DNA of 64,000 bases from assembly GCA_900539755.1 (NCBI GenBank), contig UQDC01000003.1, forward strand, positions 186,001-250,000. Reading direction: 5' to 3'. The stretch is from an uncultured Alistipes sp. Lineage in GTDB: Bacteria > Bacteroidota > Bacteroidia > Bacteroidales > Rikenellaceae. Positions 1-9,478 of the stretch are shown here, piece by piece. The first letter of the stretch is position 1. Every line of letters begins with the position of its first letter. The position numbers and the translations under genes are program-made. Under the pieces are notes generated by a model. That model saw only the letters and a program-made list of their open reading frames with translations, had not been told where the DNA came from and did no database searches.

Positions 1-19
1 ACTATTATTTTATTTCATT

Positions 20-1471
20 TTATTCTGGTCTACGTACCAATGTGTATGTCACAGACACACGGAGCGGAAGTGGTGCCGACGGATCTGTTGACGTATTCAA
101 AATCACCCGATGCATCGGATTGTATGACTCAAAAAACGAAGGTCCTACATCAATCATATAATCTTGAGCCGAAATATCCGCTATAGTTTGTACCATTCGG
201 GTAATATCCATCGTGTAACTATTACGCGAACGATTAACATATCCTCCATAGGCCAAGGTAATCGGATTCGTCTCCGAAACTTCCAACGTATATAAATAAT
301 CCGAAACCGGCAGGAAAGAGCTATAATCAGTATAAAAACCCAATCGAGTCATTGCCATATCCAAATTTTCAGGTGTAGGATCCTCTATCCCGATCTCTAA
401 CCTTGCACTATGAATCACCATAGTTGAATTCGGATCTTTCTCTTTTTTCAAATCTTTCAACTGATTAGCAAAATCTTCCGTGAATTTCAAATAGGTGGTC
501 ACACCTCCACACCCTTGAACATAACTAACCGAAACAGGGGAAGACGTAGCGGATGTATCATTGAATTGAGATTGATCCAAAATGCTACTTGAATAATCAA
601 ACTGGTACGTATTCAAACTTAACAACCCAGTATAAGTTGACACATCAAATGAATATGAACCTACAATGGTATCTTTTTGTTCCGTATTCGAATCATCCAC
701 ATAATCTTTATGTGCATAGAAATTCAATGTAGTTGACATAATAGATAATGACAACACTGCGGCATCGCGGGACGAGGTAGATGCCGGAGCAATATACAAT
801 CCTTTAAACTCATCAACAAACATCGAATCTGATTCATAAATATCCCGAGATGCATGTTGCAAACGATCCATCAGATCCTCAACTTTTGCCCCGGTCAGGC
901 GCAATTCATACGGATTACCATCGGACAATTTGTAATCAAATGTAAACAAAGGTTCCGGATCGATGACTTCATTGACATTAAACTCACGGATATAATATAA
1001 TGAATCTACATAAAGGCGCTTGGTTACTTCGTATATATTAAAAGTTTGCGTCTTTGAGGTATCTCCATCACACAATGTTTCATCAAAAGACAAATAAATT
1101 GTCAATGAATCTGCTTGTGCTTTGATAAATTCATCAGTAACATCAGCATCCTCATCATCGTTAGTGGTATAAAAGCCCAAACCACCGTACTGTCCGAACC
1201 AACCGGACTCAAAGCCTCCAAATGTTGCGTCGTGCTTAGCACCAATACAGCCATAATACCAGCTATATCCGCTAAAATTCAATGGGAATGAGTCAACCAA
1301 AGCAACATAAGCCTCAATACCGGAAACTGTATCGTGGTAAATGTGCATCTGCTGATCATTAGGGATTAATGAGTCTCCCAGCGTATTGTCAACTTTAGTA
1401 CAAGCTCCCAATGAGACAAACAGTACCAAAAGAGAGGTAAGGGCCAAAGCCGCATTCCGACGTCTATTCAT
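20..1471 (-). CDS. DUF4270 family lipoprotein
   Basis: This 483-residue protein is predicted to be an outer-membrane or surface lipoprotein. It starts with a basic, hydrophobic signal (residues 1-23) followed by a lipobox LGAC with the lipidated cysteine at residue 24. The rest is a long Ser/Thr/Tyr/Asp-rich region of likely beta structure, as is usual for the DUF4270 family of Bacteroidetes, whose function is not known. It overlaps the 3' end of the upstream GT5-like gene by 8 bases, so the two are probably cotranscribed. The same neighbour pairing is familiar from other Bacteroidetes. Family assignment is from recognition of length, lipobox and context; confidence in a specific role is low. 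Confidence 0.8.
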   Translation of the reverse strand: MNRRRNAALALTSLLVLFVSLGACTKVDNTLGDSLIPNDQQMHIYHDTVSGIEAYVALVDSFPLNFSGYSWYYGCIGAKHDATFGGFESGWFGQYGGLGFYTTNDDEDADVTDEFIKAQADSLTIYLSFDETLCDGDTSKTQTFNIYEVTKRLYVDSLYYIREFNVNEVIDPEPLFTFDYKLSDGNPYELRLTGAKVEDLMDRLQHASRDIYESDSMFVDEFKGLYIAPASTSSRDAAVLSLSIMSTTLNFYAHKDYVDDSNTEQKDTIVGSYSFDVSTYTGLLSLNTYQFDYSSSILDQSQFNDTSATSSPVSVSYVQGCGGVTTYLKFTEDFANQLKDLKKEKDPNSTMVIHSARLEIGIEDPTPENLDMAMTRLGFYTDYSSFLPVSDYLYTLEVSETNPITLAYGGYVNRSRNSYTMDITRMVQTIADISAQDYMIDVGPSFFESYNPMHRVILNTSTDPSAPLPLRVSVTYTLVRRPE

Positions 1472-2282
1472 TAGTCAAAATTTTGTGATAGAACGCCTCG
1501 TATTGAGCCAAATACTCAGGAGTTGTCTTATCTTGGTAAGGCAACACTGGCTTTCCTAACTCTTTGAAACATTCTATCAGTTTCTCCGACGGAGTCGGAC
1601 TTTCACAAATTACTCCATCGATGTAATTCATAACGAACTTCATCAGATTTTCGTATGTAGGATGTTTCAAAAGTGCAATATGTTTTTTCTCCACCCCTTC
1701 TCCGAGCACCTTGTCAGCAAATTTCGCATCCAACTCTCCTTCAAATGCATCGTCATACAAAGACATGACAATCTTCACATTTTTGAAAATAGGATCATCT
1801 GCAAACGTATTGCGCAAATAGACGGGAATGATAGAAGAGAACCAGCCGTGTATATGCACTACATCAGGCACCCAACGTAATTTTTTGACGGTTTCGAGCA
1901 CTCCGCGGGCAAAAAAGATCGCACGCTCATCGTTATCAGCAAACGAATTCCCTTCACTGTCCCGCAAAATAGCCTTACGTTGAAAATAGTCCTCGTTATC
2001 GATAAAATAGATTTGTACACGAGCTGAAGGTATCGATGCGACCTTAATAATCAACTGATGGTCATTATCATCGATAATCAAGTTCATACCCGAAAGCCGG
2101 ATCACCTCGTGGAGCTGGTTACGTCGTTCATTAATCAGTCCATAACGCGGCATAAAGGTACGAATCTCATTTCCTCGTTCCTGCATGCACTGCGAGAGGC
2201 TTCTGCAGAGTTTCGACATATCATTTTCAGCAAGATAAGGGGTTATCTCCTGACAGACATATAAAATTTTGCAGTTACTCAT
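1464..2282 (-). CDS. Glycogen/starch synthase-like protein, GT5 N-terminal domain only
   Basis: This 272-residue protein resembles the N-terminal Rossmann domain of GT5 glycogen/starch synthases (KILYVCQEITPYLAE at the start, DVVHIHGWFSS near residue 140). A full GT5 enzyme is about 480 residues with a second Rossmann domain, which is absent here. The N-terminal ADP-glucose loop normally reads KTGGL; here the matching segment reads ENDMSKL, so the lysine and glycines used in catalysis are missing. Short proteins of this type are common in Bacteroidetes and are usually annotated as glycogen synthase, but a catalytic role looks unlikely. It is the first gene of a pair with the DUF4270 lipoprotein (8-base overlap). 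Confidence 0.75.
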   Translation of the reverse strand: MSNCKILYVCQEITPYLAENDMSKLCRSLSQCMQERGNEIRTFMPRYGLINERRNQLHEVIRLSGMNLIIDDNDHQLIIKVASIPSARVQIYFIDNEDYFQRKAILRDSEGNSFADNDERAIFFARGVLETVKKLRWVPDVVHIHGWFSSIIPVYLRNTFADDPIFKNVKIVMSLYDDAFEGELDAKFADKVLGEGVEKKHIALLKHPTYENLMKFVMNYIDGVICESPTPSEKLIECFKELGKPVLPYQDKTTPEYLAQYEAFYHKILTNE

Positions 2283-2322
2283 GACGTTTCAACTTATTTA
2301 CCGCGGACCACAAGGCCGTTTG

Positions 2323-2357
2323 CAAAGGTACCACTTTTTAACAACAAAACAAAGGTA
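2323..2357 (-). promoter_or_regulatory. Two candidate -7 boxes upstream of the GT5-like gene
   Basis: Read on the minus strand, TACCTTTG occurs twice (2323-2330 and 2350-2357), matching the Bacteroidetes -7 box TAnnTTTG. Both lie 40-75 bases upstream of the GT5-like start. No clear -33 TTTG was checked for either. Confidence 0.45.
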
Positions 2358-2418
2358 TCTACCTGCATGAAATTAACTCTGAGGGCACTTTACCCCTCTT
2401 CAAACACTTCTAAAACGC

Positions 2419-3468
2419 TTAGAGGATCAACATGGCATCGCCATAAGTACCGAAACGATATTTTTCCTCTTTAGCCACTTTGTATGCCTCCATCAACAAA
2501 TCATAGCCGGCAAAGGCTGCCACCATCATCAACTGAGTCGAGTATGGCAGATGGAAGTTCGAGATCATGCAGTTCGCCACACTAAACTCGTATGGTGCAA
2601 AGATAAATTTGTTAGTCCAACCCTCAAACGGCTTCAAATACCCCTCAGTTGAGACAGAACTCTCCATTGCACGCATTACGGTTGTACCTACAGCACACAC
2701 TTTACCACCTGCACGCTTAACGTTATTAACCATGTCAGCAGTCTCTTCGGAAATGAATACCTGCTCAGAGTCCATCTTGTGTTTGGTCAAATCCTCCACA
2801 TCGACAGTCCGGAAATTTCCCAAACCAATATGCAGGGTCAAAAACGCCATATTGATTCCTTTGATCTCAAGGCGTTTCATCAAATGTTTACTGAAATGCA
2901 ATCCAGCTGTCGGGGCAGCCACTGCTCCTTCATGTTTAGCAAAAATTGTCTGATAACGCTCCTCATCAATCGGCTCTACCTTTGGACGAATCCACCGAGG
3001 CAGTGGGGTTTCTCCCATTTTATACAAAGTTGCCTTAAATTCATCATAATCCCCATCAAACAGGAAACGAAGCGTTCTACCTCGTGACGTTGTATTATCG
3101 ATCACCTCTGCAACCAACAGATCATCATCACCGAAATAGAGTTTATTGCCAATTCGGATCTTACGAGCCGGATCAACCAATACATCCCACAAACGAAGAT
3201 CCCGATTCAGCTCTCTCAGCAGAAATATCTCGATTTCGGCTCCGGTCTTCTCCTTATTTCCATAAAGACGGGCCGGAAATACTTTTGTATCATTGAATGT
3301 AAATACATCCCCCTCATCAAAATAATCAATCACATTTTTAAAAATGGTGTGTTCGATTTTACCAGTGGCCCGGTTAATCACCATCAAACGCGATTCATCA
3401 CGATTTTCTGCCGGATACTTTGCCAGCATATCGGGTGAAAAGCTGTAATTGTACTGTGAAAGCTTCAT
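2419..3468 (-). CDS. queA: S-adenosylmethionine:tRNA ribosyltransferase-isomerase (QueA)
   Basis: QueA transfers and isomerises the ribose of S-adenosylmethionine onto 7-aminomethyl-7-deazaguanine in tRNA to give epoxyqueuosine, the next-to-last step of queuosine synthesis. The 349 residues match the family length, and typical segments are visible: [14 protein letters not shown] near the start, [12 protein letters not shown], the central [10 protein letters not shown] and [19 protein letters not shown] near the end. It is last in the run ftsX-DUF3098-uppP-truB-queA on the minus strand, but a 488-base gap separates it from truB, so it may have its own promoter. The enzyme for the following step, QueG, is encoded at 40974-41888 in this window. 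Confidence 0.96.
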   Translation of the reverse strand: MKLSQYNYSFSPDMLAKYPAENRDESRLMVINRATGKIEHTIFKNVIDYFDEGDVFTFNDTKVFPARLYGNKEKTGAEIEIFLLRELNRDLRLWDVLVDPARKIRIGNKLYFGDDDLLVAEVIDNTTSRGRTLRFLFDGDYDEFKATLYKMGETPLPRWIRPKVEPIDEERYQTIFAKHEGAVAAPTAGLHFSKHLMKRLEIKGINMAFLTLHIGLGNFRTVDVEDLTKHKMDSEQVFISEETADMVNNVKRAGGKVCAVGTTVMRAMESSVSTEGYLKPFEGWTNKFIFAPYEFSVANCMISNFHLPYSTQLMMVAAFAGYDLLMEAYKVAKEEKYRFGTYGDAMLIL

Positions 3469-3956
3469 CTTTATATTATTTTATTGGTTTCTCACGCTAC
3501 ATTCAGCATAACCCAGTCTTTCTCAGCTCTTAATCAATTCAGACTGATTTCAAGACACGGACAATTATTTATATTACGTATAAAAATGATTTTTGTTTCA
3601 TTAACTACAGTTTTTATTCAATATAAATTCATTAACAAAACAAAAACACAATATTGCATCCAATTTACTGATCAAACATGTTCGACAAGATCAATCTACA
3701 CACAACGATACACGTCAATTAGAATCAAGCCCCCACCCAGGCAGATCTTTTCGACGATAGCTCGCTTTCATGAAGATTAGACGAATGTAAGAATCACTAT
3801 TTTTCAATTACCGACAACAAATACCGCTGATCCTTACCCCTCATGCCTCCCACAGTAATGGGCATGAGGACTACTTCTGACAAAGAAACTCAGAATCGGT
3901 TTACTAAAAATAGAGCAACTGCAACCGACCTATTTGCGTACACATCCCCATCAATA
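3469..3956. other. 488-base gap between queA and truB
   Basis: No convincing gene is seen; open frames here have no family resemblance. A 9-bp inverted repeat (CCTCATGCC at 3839-3847, GGCATGAGG at 3861-3869) with a 13-base loop lies 88 bases past the truB stop. It has no T-tract on either strand, so it is only a weak terminator candidate for truB. Confidence 0.5.
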
Positions 3957-4733
3957 TTATTCGCGATCCAGCGGGAGAGAGGGAACAAATGGTTGCAAAG
4001 GTTCAGGCAAAAGACTTTTTTCAATCTCTTCGATCGTATAAAGATCCGATTCAGCAAAGGCACCACTGCGAGTCCGTCGTAAAGCGATCAAATGGCCACC
4101 GCACTCCAATTTATTTCCCAAATCACGAGCAATTGACCGGATGTACGTTCCTTTGCTGCATCGAATGCGCAATGTCACATCGGGCAAGTTGACCTGCTCT
4201 AACCGCATCTCATAGATATTGATCAAGGCATGACGCAACTTTACCTCTTCCCCTTCACGCGCATACTCATACGCACGCTGTCCCTCGATCTTTTTGGCGG
4301 AATAGAGCGGCGGTTCCTGAAGTTGTTCTCCCTCCATCTCTCGCAACGCTACTTCGATAGACTCCTGTGTCACATGATCATATGGATACGTCTTGTCAAT
4401 CGGATGCTCCAAATCGTAACTAACTGTAGTCGCCCCTAAACGTATCGTGGTCAAATACTCTTTCTCTTCTGCCTGCAATTCATCCACACGCTTAGTTGCA
4501 CGACCGATGCAGATGATCAGCACACCTGTTGCCAACGGATCCAGCGTACCGGCATGTCCTACTTTAATTTTACGATAACCGATTTTGCGCATGATCACAC
4601 GTATCTTGCGCACAACATCGGACGAGGTCCAACCTAACGGTTTATCAACCGGCAATACATATCCTTCAGGAAAAGGGAAATCAGGAGTCAAAGGTTGTTT
4701 CACAACAATCTTAAAGTTGGGGATTATTACCAA
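3957..4733 (-). CDS. truB: tRNA pseudouridine(55) synthase (TruB)
   Basis: TruB converts U55 of the tRNA T-loop to pseudouridine. The 258-residue protein carries the catalytic-aspartate segment GHAGTLDPLATG with Asp65, preceded by VDKPLGWTSSDVVRKI. It is shorter than the E. coli enzyme because the C-terminal PUA domain is reduced or missing, as in many Bacteroidetes homologues. It lies 59 bases downstream of uppP on the same strand in a gene order conserved in Bacteroidetes (ftsX, DUF3098, uppP, truB, queA). Confidence 0.95.
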   Translation of the reverse strand: MVIIPNFKIVVKQPLTPDFPFPEGYVLPVDKPLGWTSSDVVRKIRVIMRKIGYRKIKVGHAGTLDPLATGVLIICIGRATKRVDELQAEEKEYLTTIRLGATTVSYDLEHPIDKTYPYDHVTQESIEVALREMEGEQLQEPPLYSAKKIEGQRAYEYAREGEEVKLRHALINIYEMRLEQVNLPDVTLRIRCSKGTYIRSIARDLGNKLECGGHLIALRRTRSGAFAESDLYTIEEIEKSLLPEPLQPFVPSLPLDRE

Positions 4734-4792
4734 ATAAGCACAGAGCCTTAATCTAACCTCAGTGCTTATTTACAAAACTGAATAAAATTGAA

Positions 4793-5587
4793 TCAGATAC
4801 TATATACAATTGATACGACGCCGACGATCAGACAGTAAATTGCAAAATAGATCAGCTTTCCTTTCTTCACGATATTGATCATCCAGCTACATGCCAACAA
4901 CCCGGAAATAAAGGCTGTTACAAAACCGGCCAACAGGGCCCACGCTGAAATTCCTGATTCAGCCGGATGGAAACCACCCTTCATCAAATCGAGGAATGCC
5001 TCACCCAAAATCGGGATCAACACCATCAAGAAAGAGAAACGAGCGACCTGCTCTTTACGATCGCCCAGCAACAACCCGGTCGCAATAGTCGATCCTGAAC
5101 GAGACAAACCTGGCAAAATAGCCGCAAATGCTTGTGCGATACCGATGATAAACGCGTCTTTGTAAGAGATTTCCTCTTTGATTCGAGGCCGGGCATAATA
5201 GGCAAATGTCAGCAGTAAGGCTGTCAAGATCAACGAACATCCGACAATCAGCAATCCTGATGCGAAAAGCGCTTCAACCTTATCCTTAAAGAAAAAGCCA
5301 ACGATACCGACCGGAATCATCGAAAGCAGTATCTTGCATATGTAGATGGTCTCCGAATTCCACTGCAAACGGAAAAAACCGGCAATCAATCGAGCCAACT
5401 CCTGTCGAAAAACTACGATTGTACTGCACACCGTTGCAGCATGAACCGCAACCGCGAAGGTCAGATTCTCTTCTCCTTGCAACCCAAACAGAGCGTTAAA
5501 AATCTGCAGATGGCCGGAGCTACTTACCGGCAAAAATTCAGTGAGACCCTGTACGAGTCCCAGTACAATAGCTTGCCAAACTTCCAT
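4793..5587 (-). CDS. uppP: Undecaprenyl-diphosphatase (UppP/BacA)
   Basis: This polytopic membrane protein of 264 residues removes the terminal phosphate of undecaprenyl diphosphate so that the carrier lipid can be reused for peptidoglycan and O-antigen synthesis. The two signature regions are present: [18 protein letters not shown] at residues 10-27, with the catalytic glutamate and serines, and PGLSRSGST in the middle of the protein. About eight hydrophobic segments are visible. It begins 6 bases after the DUF3098 stop, so it is clearly in operon with it. Confidence 0.95.
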   Translation of the reverse strand: MEVWQAIVLGLVQGLTEFLPVSSSGHLQIFNALFGLQGEENLTFAVAVHAATVCSTIVVFRQELARLIAGFFRLQWNSETIYICKILLSMIPVGIVGFFFKDKVEALFASGLLIVGCSLILTALLLTFAYYARPRIKEEISYKDAFIIGIAQAFAAILPGLSRSGSTIATGLLLGDRKEQVARFSFLMVLIPILGEAFLDLMKGGFHPAESGISAWALLAGFVTAFISGLLACSWMINIVKKGKLIYFAIYCLIVGVVSIVYSI

Positions 5588-5593
5588 AACAGA

Positions 5594-5875
5594 TTATCTC
5601 TCTTTTTTATTTTTGGGTTTATACATGATTGCATAGATTTCGAATCCGAAACCAGCCAATACCACAATTGGGGCCAACGTAATGCGTCGGAAACTGAACA
5701 TCTCCTCATTGAAAACATTGGGATCATCACTGCCGCCGCCTGTCATCAATACATAACCAATAATAATAATGGCCAAACCAATCAACATCAGTTTATAATT
5801 GGCCACTGTCAACGGCATATTATTCTGTTTTTCGGCCAAATCAGCCGGAACCTGTTTCTGTTTTTTCTCCATCAT
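5594..5875 (-). CDS. DUF3098 family small membrane protein
   Basis: The 93-residue protein has a charged N-terminal tail (KKQKQVPADLAEKQ) and two hydrophobic helices, about residues 29-46 (LMLIGLAIIIIGYVLMTG) and 69-86 (LAPIVVLAGFGFEIYAIM), then a basic C-terminus. This is the DUF3098 pattern, found in Bacteroidetes almost always between ftsX and uppP, exactly as here. The function is unknown; the neighbours suggest a role in envelope growth or division. Confidence 0.85.
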   Translation of the reverse strand: MMEKKQKQVPADLAEKQNNMPLTVANYKLMLIGLAIIIIGYVLMTGGGSDDPNVFNEEMFSFRRITLAPIVVLAGFGFEIYAIMYKPKNKKER

Positions 5876-6031
5876 ACAGACTATTTGTTATGGCTCTTAT
5901 TTTTATGACTCACACGTGATCTGTGTGCAAAGAGGCATTCGGAACAGACATAAAAATCTTTGTCTATCTCATCACTACTCGAACTATTCATTCGCTTGCA
6001 ACATCTCGGCCTCGCTTTGCAAACAAGATTA

Positions 6032-6907
6032 TCAATACATATGCAATTTACTTGAATTCATCCGGATAAATTTCCGTACAGCAAAAGTGGTAAAGATCAA
6101 TGATATGAGAATACCTCCCACCATAGTTCCACCGAAAATATAGGCCAGATAAAGCTCATCGCTGACAAAATGAATTTCGGGAAGCCCTTCATGCAATCCC
6201 ATGATCATCACAGCCAGCATCACCCAACAGATCAACCCGGAATAGATTCCTTGCAGAATACTGCGTCCAAGAAAAGGTCGCATGATAAACCACCGGGTCG
6301 CCCCAACCAGTTTCATCGTATTGATGATGTAACGTTTGGCAAATATGGTCACACGGATCGTATTGTTCAGCAAAATCAATGCGATAATCAACAACGTACC
6401 GCCAAACAGCAACAAAATTAGATTGAATTTATTGATATTCTGGCTGATCTGCTCCAAGACCCCACGTTGATACACCACCTCATTGACACCATCCCAAGCT
6501 GCAATCTCTTTTTCCAGGGCCTCGAGAGACGCTTTATCCGATGCTGCGGCCGTCATTTTCAGCTCATACGCATCCGGTAACGGATTCTGATCCAGAAACT
6601 CAATAAAATCATCGCCCAAATACTCCTGAAACTCCTGAGCCGCCTGGTCTTTACCGATAAATTTCATTTCGCGAACCGACGTGTTGGCCTTCAGTTTTTC
6701 CCCGATAGCCGTAGTAGTCTGTGTCGAAACGGTGTCAGAAAGCATCACATAGACCGTCATGCTCTCCTTCAAACGCTGCGTCGTTCCCAATGCACCAAGA
6801 ATGAGATAACCTACACTTCCCAACAGAAACAGCACCAAAGCGACACTGACTGTCGAAATGATATAGGCATTGCGGACCTTCCGCCGAATTCTTCTATTGT
6901 TGTCCAT
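6032..6907 (-). CDS. ftsX: Cell-division permease FtsX
   Basis: FtsX is the membrane subunit of the FtsEX ABC-type complex that activates peptidoglycan hydrolases at the septum. The 291 residues show one N-terminal membrane helix (about 15-37), a periplasmic region of about 120 residues (KESMTVYVMLSD onward) and three C-terminal helices, with the FtsX hallmark NTIRVTIFAKRYIINTMKLVGATRWFI split across the second helix and following loop. It lies 12 bases downstream of the YfhO-like gene. FtsE is not in this window. Confidence 0.92.
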   Translation of the reverse strand: MDNNRRIRRKVRNAYIISTVSVALVLFLLGSVGYLILGALGTTQRLKESMTVYVMLSDTVSTQTTTAIGEKLKANTSVREMKFIGKDQAAQEFQEYLGDDFIEFLDQNPLPDAYELKMTAAASDKASLEALEKEIAAWDGVNEVVYQRGVLEQISQNINKFNLILLLFGGTLLIIALILLNNTIRVTIFAKRYIINTMKLVGATRWFIMRPFLGRSILQGIYSGLICWVMLAVMIMGLHEGLPEIHFVSDELYLAYIFGGTMVGGILISLIFTTFAVRKFIRMNSSKLHMY

Positions 6908-6919
6908 AATTCAAACGAA

Positions 6920-9358
6920 CTACTCTACATCTTCTTTCTGTTTGCGATAAGCACGCCATCCTGACACTCCCACGGCCGCCACAACACCAGCTAACAAAAT
7001 CAACGACGAAATCAGTGTCACCGTCGAGAGCAACGTATAATGTGGAGCCCGGAAACGGAACTCAACCGTATGGATTCCTTCGGGGAGCACCATAGCCCGC
7101 AGCACATAATCTGCCCGGAAATAGGAAGCCTCTTTGCCATCGATCCATGCTGTCCATCCTTTCGGATAGTAAATCTCCGAGAAAACGGCCACGCGTGGAG
7201 ACGAAGTGGTATATTCGTATCGTTGCAGATTCACACGATATTCAGTCATCGCAATCGTGTCGGTCGAATCCGCCACAGCCGCAATGTGGTCACCCACCTC
7301 CGCTGCAAACGGTTTATCCACTACGGCTACACGCTTATTATCAAGGCCTCCCAATGCCGCCAATTCGGCATCAGGGCCATCCACCATACGGACTGAATCG
7401 ACAAACCATGCAGCGCCGTTAGCCTCCGGATTCAACTGAACGAGAGGTTGTCCTTTCTCGTCCGGAACAATCACATATTTGGTATTGAGCATATTGTAAA
7501 CGCCCAAATCCATCTTACCCAAATAATGTTCGATCAGATCCTGATAGCGACGCAGTTTTGCACCATGATAGCCGCCCACCGAACGATGGAAATAGGAGGT
7601 AGTCGCATCATTAAACGGACTTACCGTCATATTCAGTACGCGATATCCCAACTCTTTATCAGCCATAATTTGCTGATCTGCTTCTGACGGACGGATTTCA
7701 TTACGAGTCGGTTCCACAAACTTATCCCGACTCAAATAACGCAGATTGACCGGTACCATATCGAAGATCACGAGCAGTCCCAGCACACAAACAAAAGTGC
7801 CCCGTTTGATCTTTTGGAGATAGAACAGCAGTACCGTTCCAGCTGTCAACACGATAAACAGCAACGAACGCAAGGCATCAGCCCGCATCAGCGAAGCTCG
7901 TTCTGCGCGCATAGCAGCAAAGACATCCTCTACCTGCTGTCCACCGAACATTTGGCTGTCGCCCTCGCCCGTAAACGACAACAGAGTACCGCCAAACAGC
8001 AAGAACAGCAACGTGATACCACCTAAAATAATGGTTGTATATTTCAGACCTTTGATCAGTTTCTCACGGGGCACCTCTCCACTCCACAAACGCTGCAGGG
8101 TCAAAGCAGCCAACAACGGTACGCACCATCCAACAATCACCAAGATGGTCGAAACGGTACGGAACTTATCGTACATCGGGAAATAGTGGTAAAACAGCTC
8201 CGTGAACCACATCATATTCTTACCCCATGCCAACAGAATCGCTAACAGGGCAATCACAGATATCCACAGGGTGGAGCGACGACGCAGCAAAAACAGCCCC
8301 AACACACCCAGGAACAACACAACTGCACCGATATACATCGGTCCCGATGTGATCGGTTGCGGGCCCCAATAGGCAGGCAGATGGGTTGCCATATTGCGAG
8401 CACCGTATTTAGAGAGAGCCTGTGCCACTTCGCCATCTTCGCTGAATCCACCTTCAGAAGAGCCACCATAGAGATTCGGGATCAATAAATTAAACGTCTC
8501 TCCCTTACCATAGCTCCATGCCGTAGCATATTCCAAATCAAGCCCCTCTTTACCCTCCATGGTCGAGGCAGAAGATTTCAGCTCACTTCCTCCACGAATC
8601 GTGTCTTTCGAATGGGTCTGAATATAGTAAAGCATTCCAGCATTACTACCCACAGCCAACACTCCGGCAACCAATAACAAACCGGTTACTTTGGCAAAAC
8701 GAGGAAGCACCTTCTCTTTCCAGGCACGGACCAGCTCACTGATCCAGAATGCTGCAATGATCATCAAAAAGTAGTAGGTAATTTGCGGGTGGTTGGCTCC
8801 GATCATAATCGATCCGAAAAACGCCGCCAGCGCGGCACCCACCCACATATTACGGCGAAAGGCATACCATACCCCCCCAAACAGCATTGGTGCAAAGGCC
8901 AATACCATCATCTTGGTCATATGGCCAGCACCTATAATAATGAAAAAGTAGGTTGAAAATCCGTATGCCAGTGACGGAATCAAGCCGATCCACGGATTGA
9001 CCTTCATGCAGAGCAACATGCAGAAGAACATTGCCATGGCCAAAAAGATCAAAGCTGCAGGTTGTCCCAAAAAGTAGAACGCTTTAGAAACGGTTTTAAC
9101 CAGCGCTCCGTCATACTTCATGTTGATCAAATAGGCCGGCATACCCGAAAACATATTGCCCGCCCATTGAGGGTCCTCTCCGTAAGCTTCGCGATGTTGC
9201 AAAATATCGCGGGTCATGCCCTCATACTGCATGATATCATGTTGAACCAGCTCTTTACCCTGGAATTGTGGGGTAAAACAGAAAATTGTGACCACTAAAA
9301 AGAGGATCAACGCGCCAATATAGGGCAGTGCCCGAGTGACATTCGCCTTATGCTCCAT
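6920..9358 (-). CDS. YfhO family integral membrane protein
   Basis: This is a large multi-pass membrane protein (812 residues from the chosen start), with about a dozen hydrophobic helices, an extended soluble segment (about residues 560-760) and a final C-terminal helix. The pattern and segments such as GMTRDILQHREAYGEDPQWAGNMFSGMPAY fit the YfhO family, which includes glycosyltransferases that decorate lipoteichoic acid in Firmicutes; in Bacteroidetes the substrate is unknown. The frame stays open for 67 codons further upstream, but that stretch overlaps the divergent polyprenyl synthase start and has no family resemblance. A -7-like box just upstream of the ATG at 9358 supports this start. 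It probably forms an operon with ftsX. Confidence 0.85.
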   Translation of the reverse strand: MEHKANVTRALPYIGALILFLVVTIFCFTPQFQGKELVQHDIMQYEGMTRDILQHREAYGEDPQWAGNMFSGMPAYLINMKYDGALVKTVSKAFYFLGQPAALIFLAMAMFFCMLLCMKVNPWIGLIPSLAYGFSTYFFIIIGAGHMTKMMVLAFAPMLFGGVWYAFRRNMWVGAALAAFFGSIMIGANHPQITYYFLMIIAAFWISELVRAWKEKVLPRFAKVTGLLLVAGVLAVGSNAGMLYYIQTHSKDTIRGGSELKSSASTMEGKEGLDLEYATAWSYGKGETFNLLIPNLYGGSSEGGFSEDGEVAQALSKYGARNMATHLPAYWGPQPITSGPMYIGAVVLFLGVLGLFLLRRRSTLWISVIALLAILLAWGKNMMWFTELFYHYFPMYDKFRTVSTILVIVGWCVPLLAALTLQRLWSGEVPREKLIKGLKYTTIILGGITLLFLLFGGTLLSFTGEGDSQMFGGQQVEDVFAAMRAERASLMRADALRSLLFIVLTAGTVLLFYLQKIKRGTFVCVLGLLVIFDMVPVNLRYLSRDKFVEPTRNEIRPSEADQQIMADKELGYRVLNMTVSPFNDATTSYFHRSVGGYHGAKLRRYQDLIEHYLGKMDLGVYNMLNTKYVIVPDEKGQPLVQLNPEANGAAWFVDSVRMVDGPDAELAALGGLDNKRVAVVDKPFAAEVGDHIAAVADSTDTIAMTEYRVNLQRYEYTTSSPRVAVFSEIYYPKGWTAWIDGKEASYFRADYVLRAMVLPEGIHTVEFRFRAPHYTLLSTVTLISSLILLAGVVAAVGVSGWRAYRKQKEDVE

Positions 9359-9386
9359 GCCGTCAGAAAAATCTAAGGTTGAGATG

Positions 9387-9394
9387 CAAAGTAA
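9387..9394 (-). promoter_or_regulatory. -7-like box of the yfhO-like gene
   Basis: The minus strand reads TTACTTTG about 30 bases upstream of the ATG at 9358, one base off TAnnTTTG. It would give a short leader and excludes the longer upstream frame. Confidence 0.35.
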
Positions 9395-9478
9395 CAAAAA
9401 ATTGTTGAGATAATCCACCGGCGACTTGGCCAATTCGGAAAAAACGCAGATATTTGTATTCTTGATTCCAGAACTTTC

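Noticed and set aside
3839..3869. 9-bp inverted repeat past truB as a terminator or regulator
   Set aside because: No T-tract and a 13-base loop; left only as a note in the gap entry.
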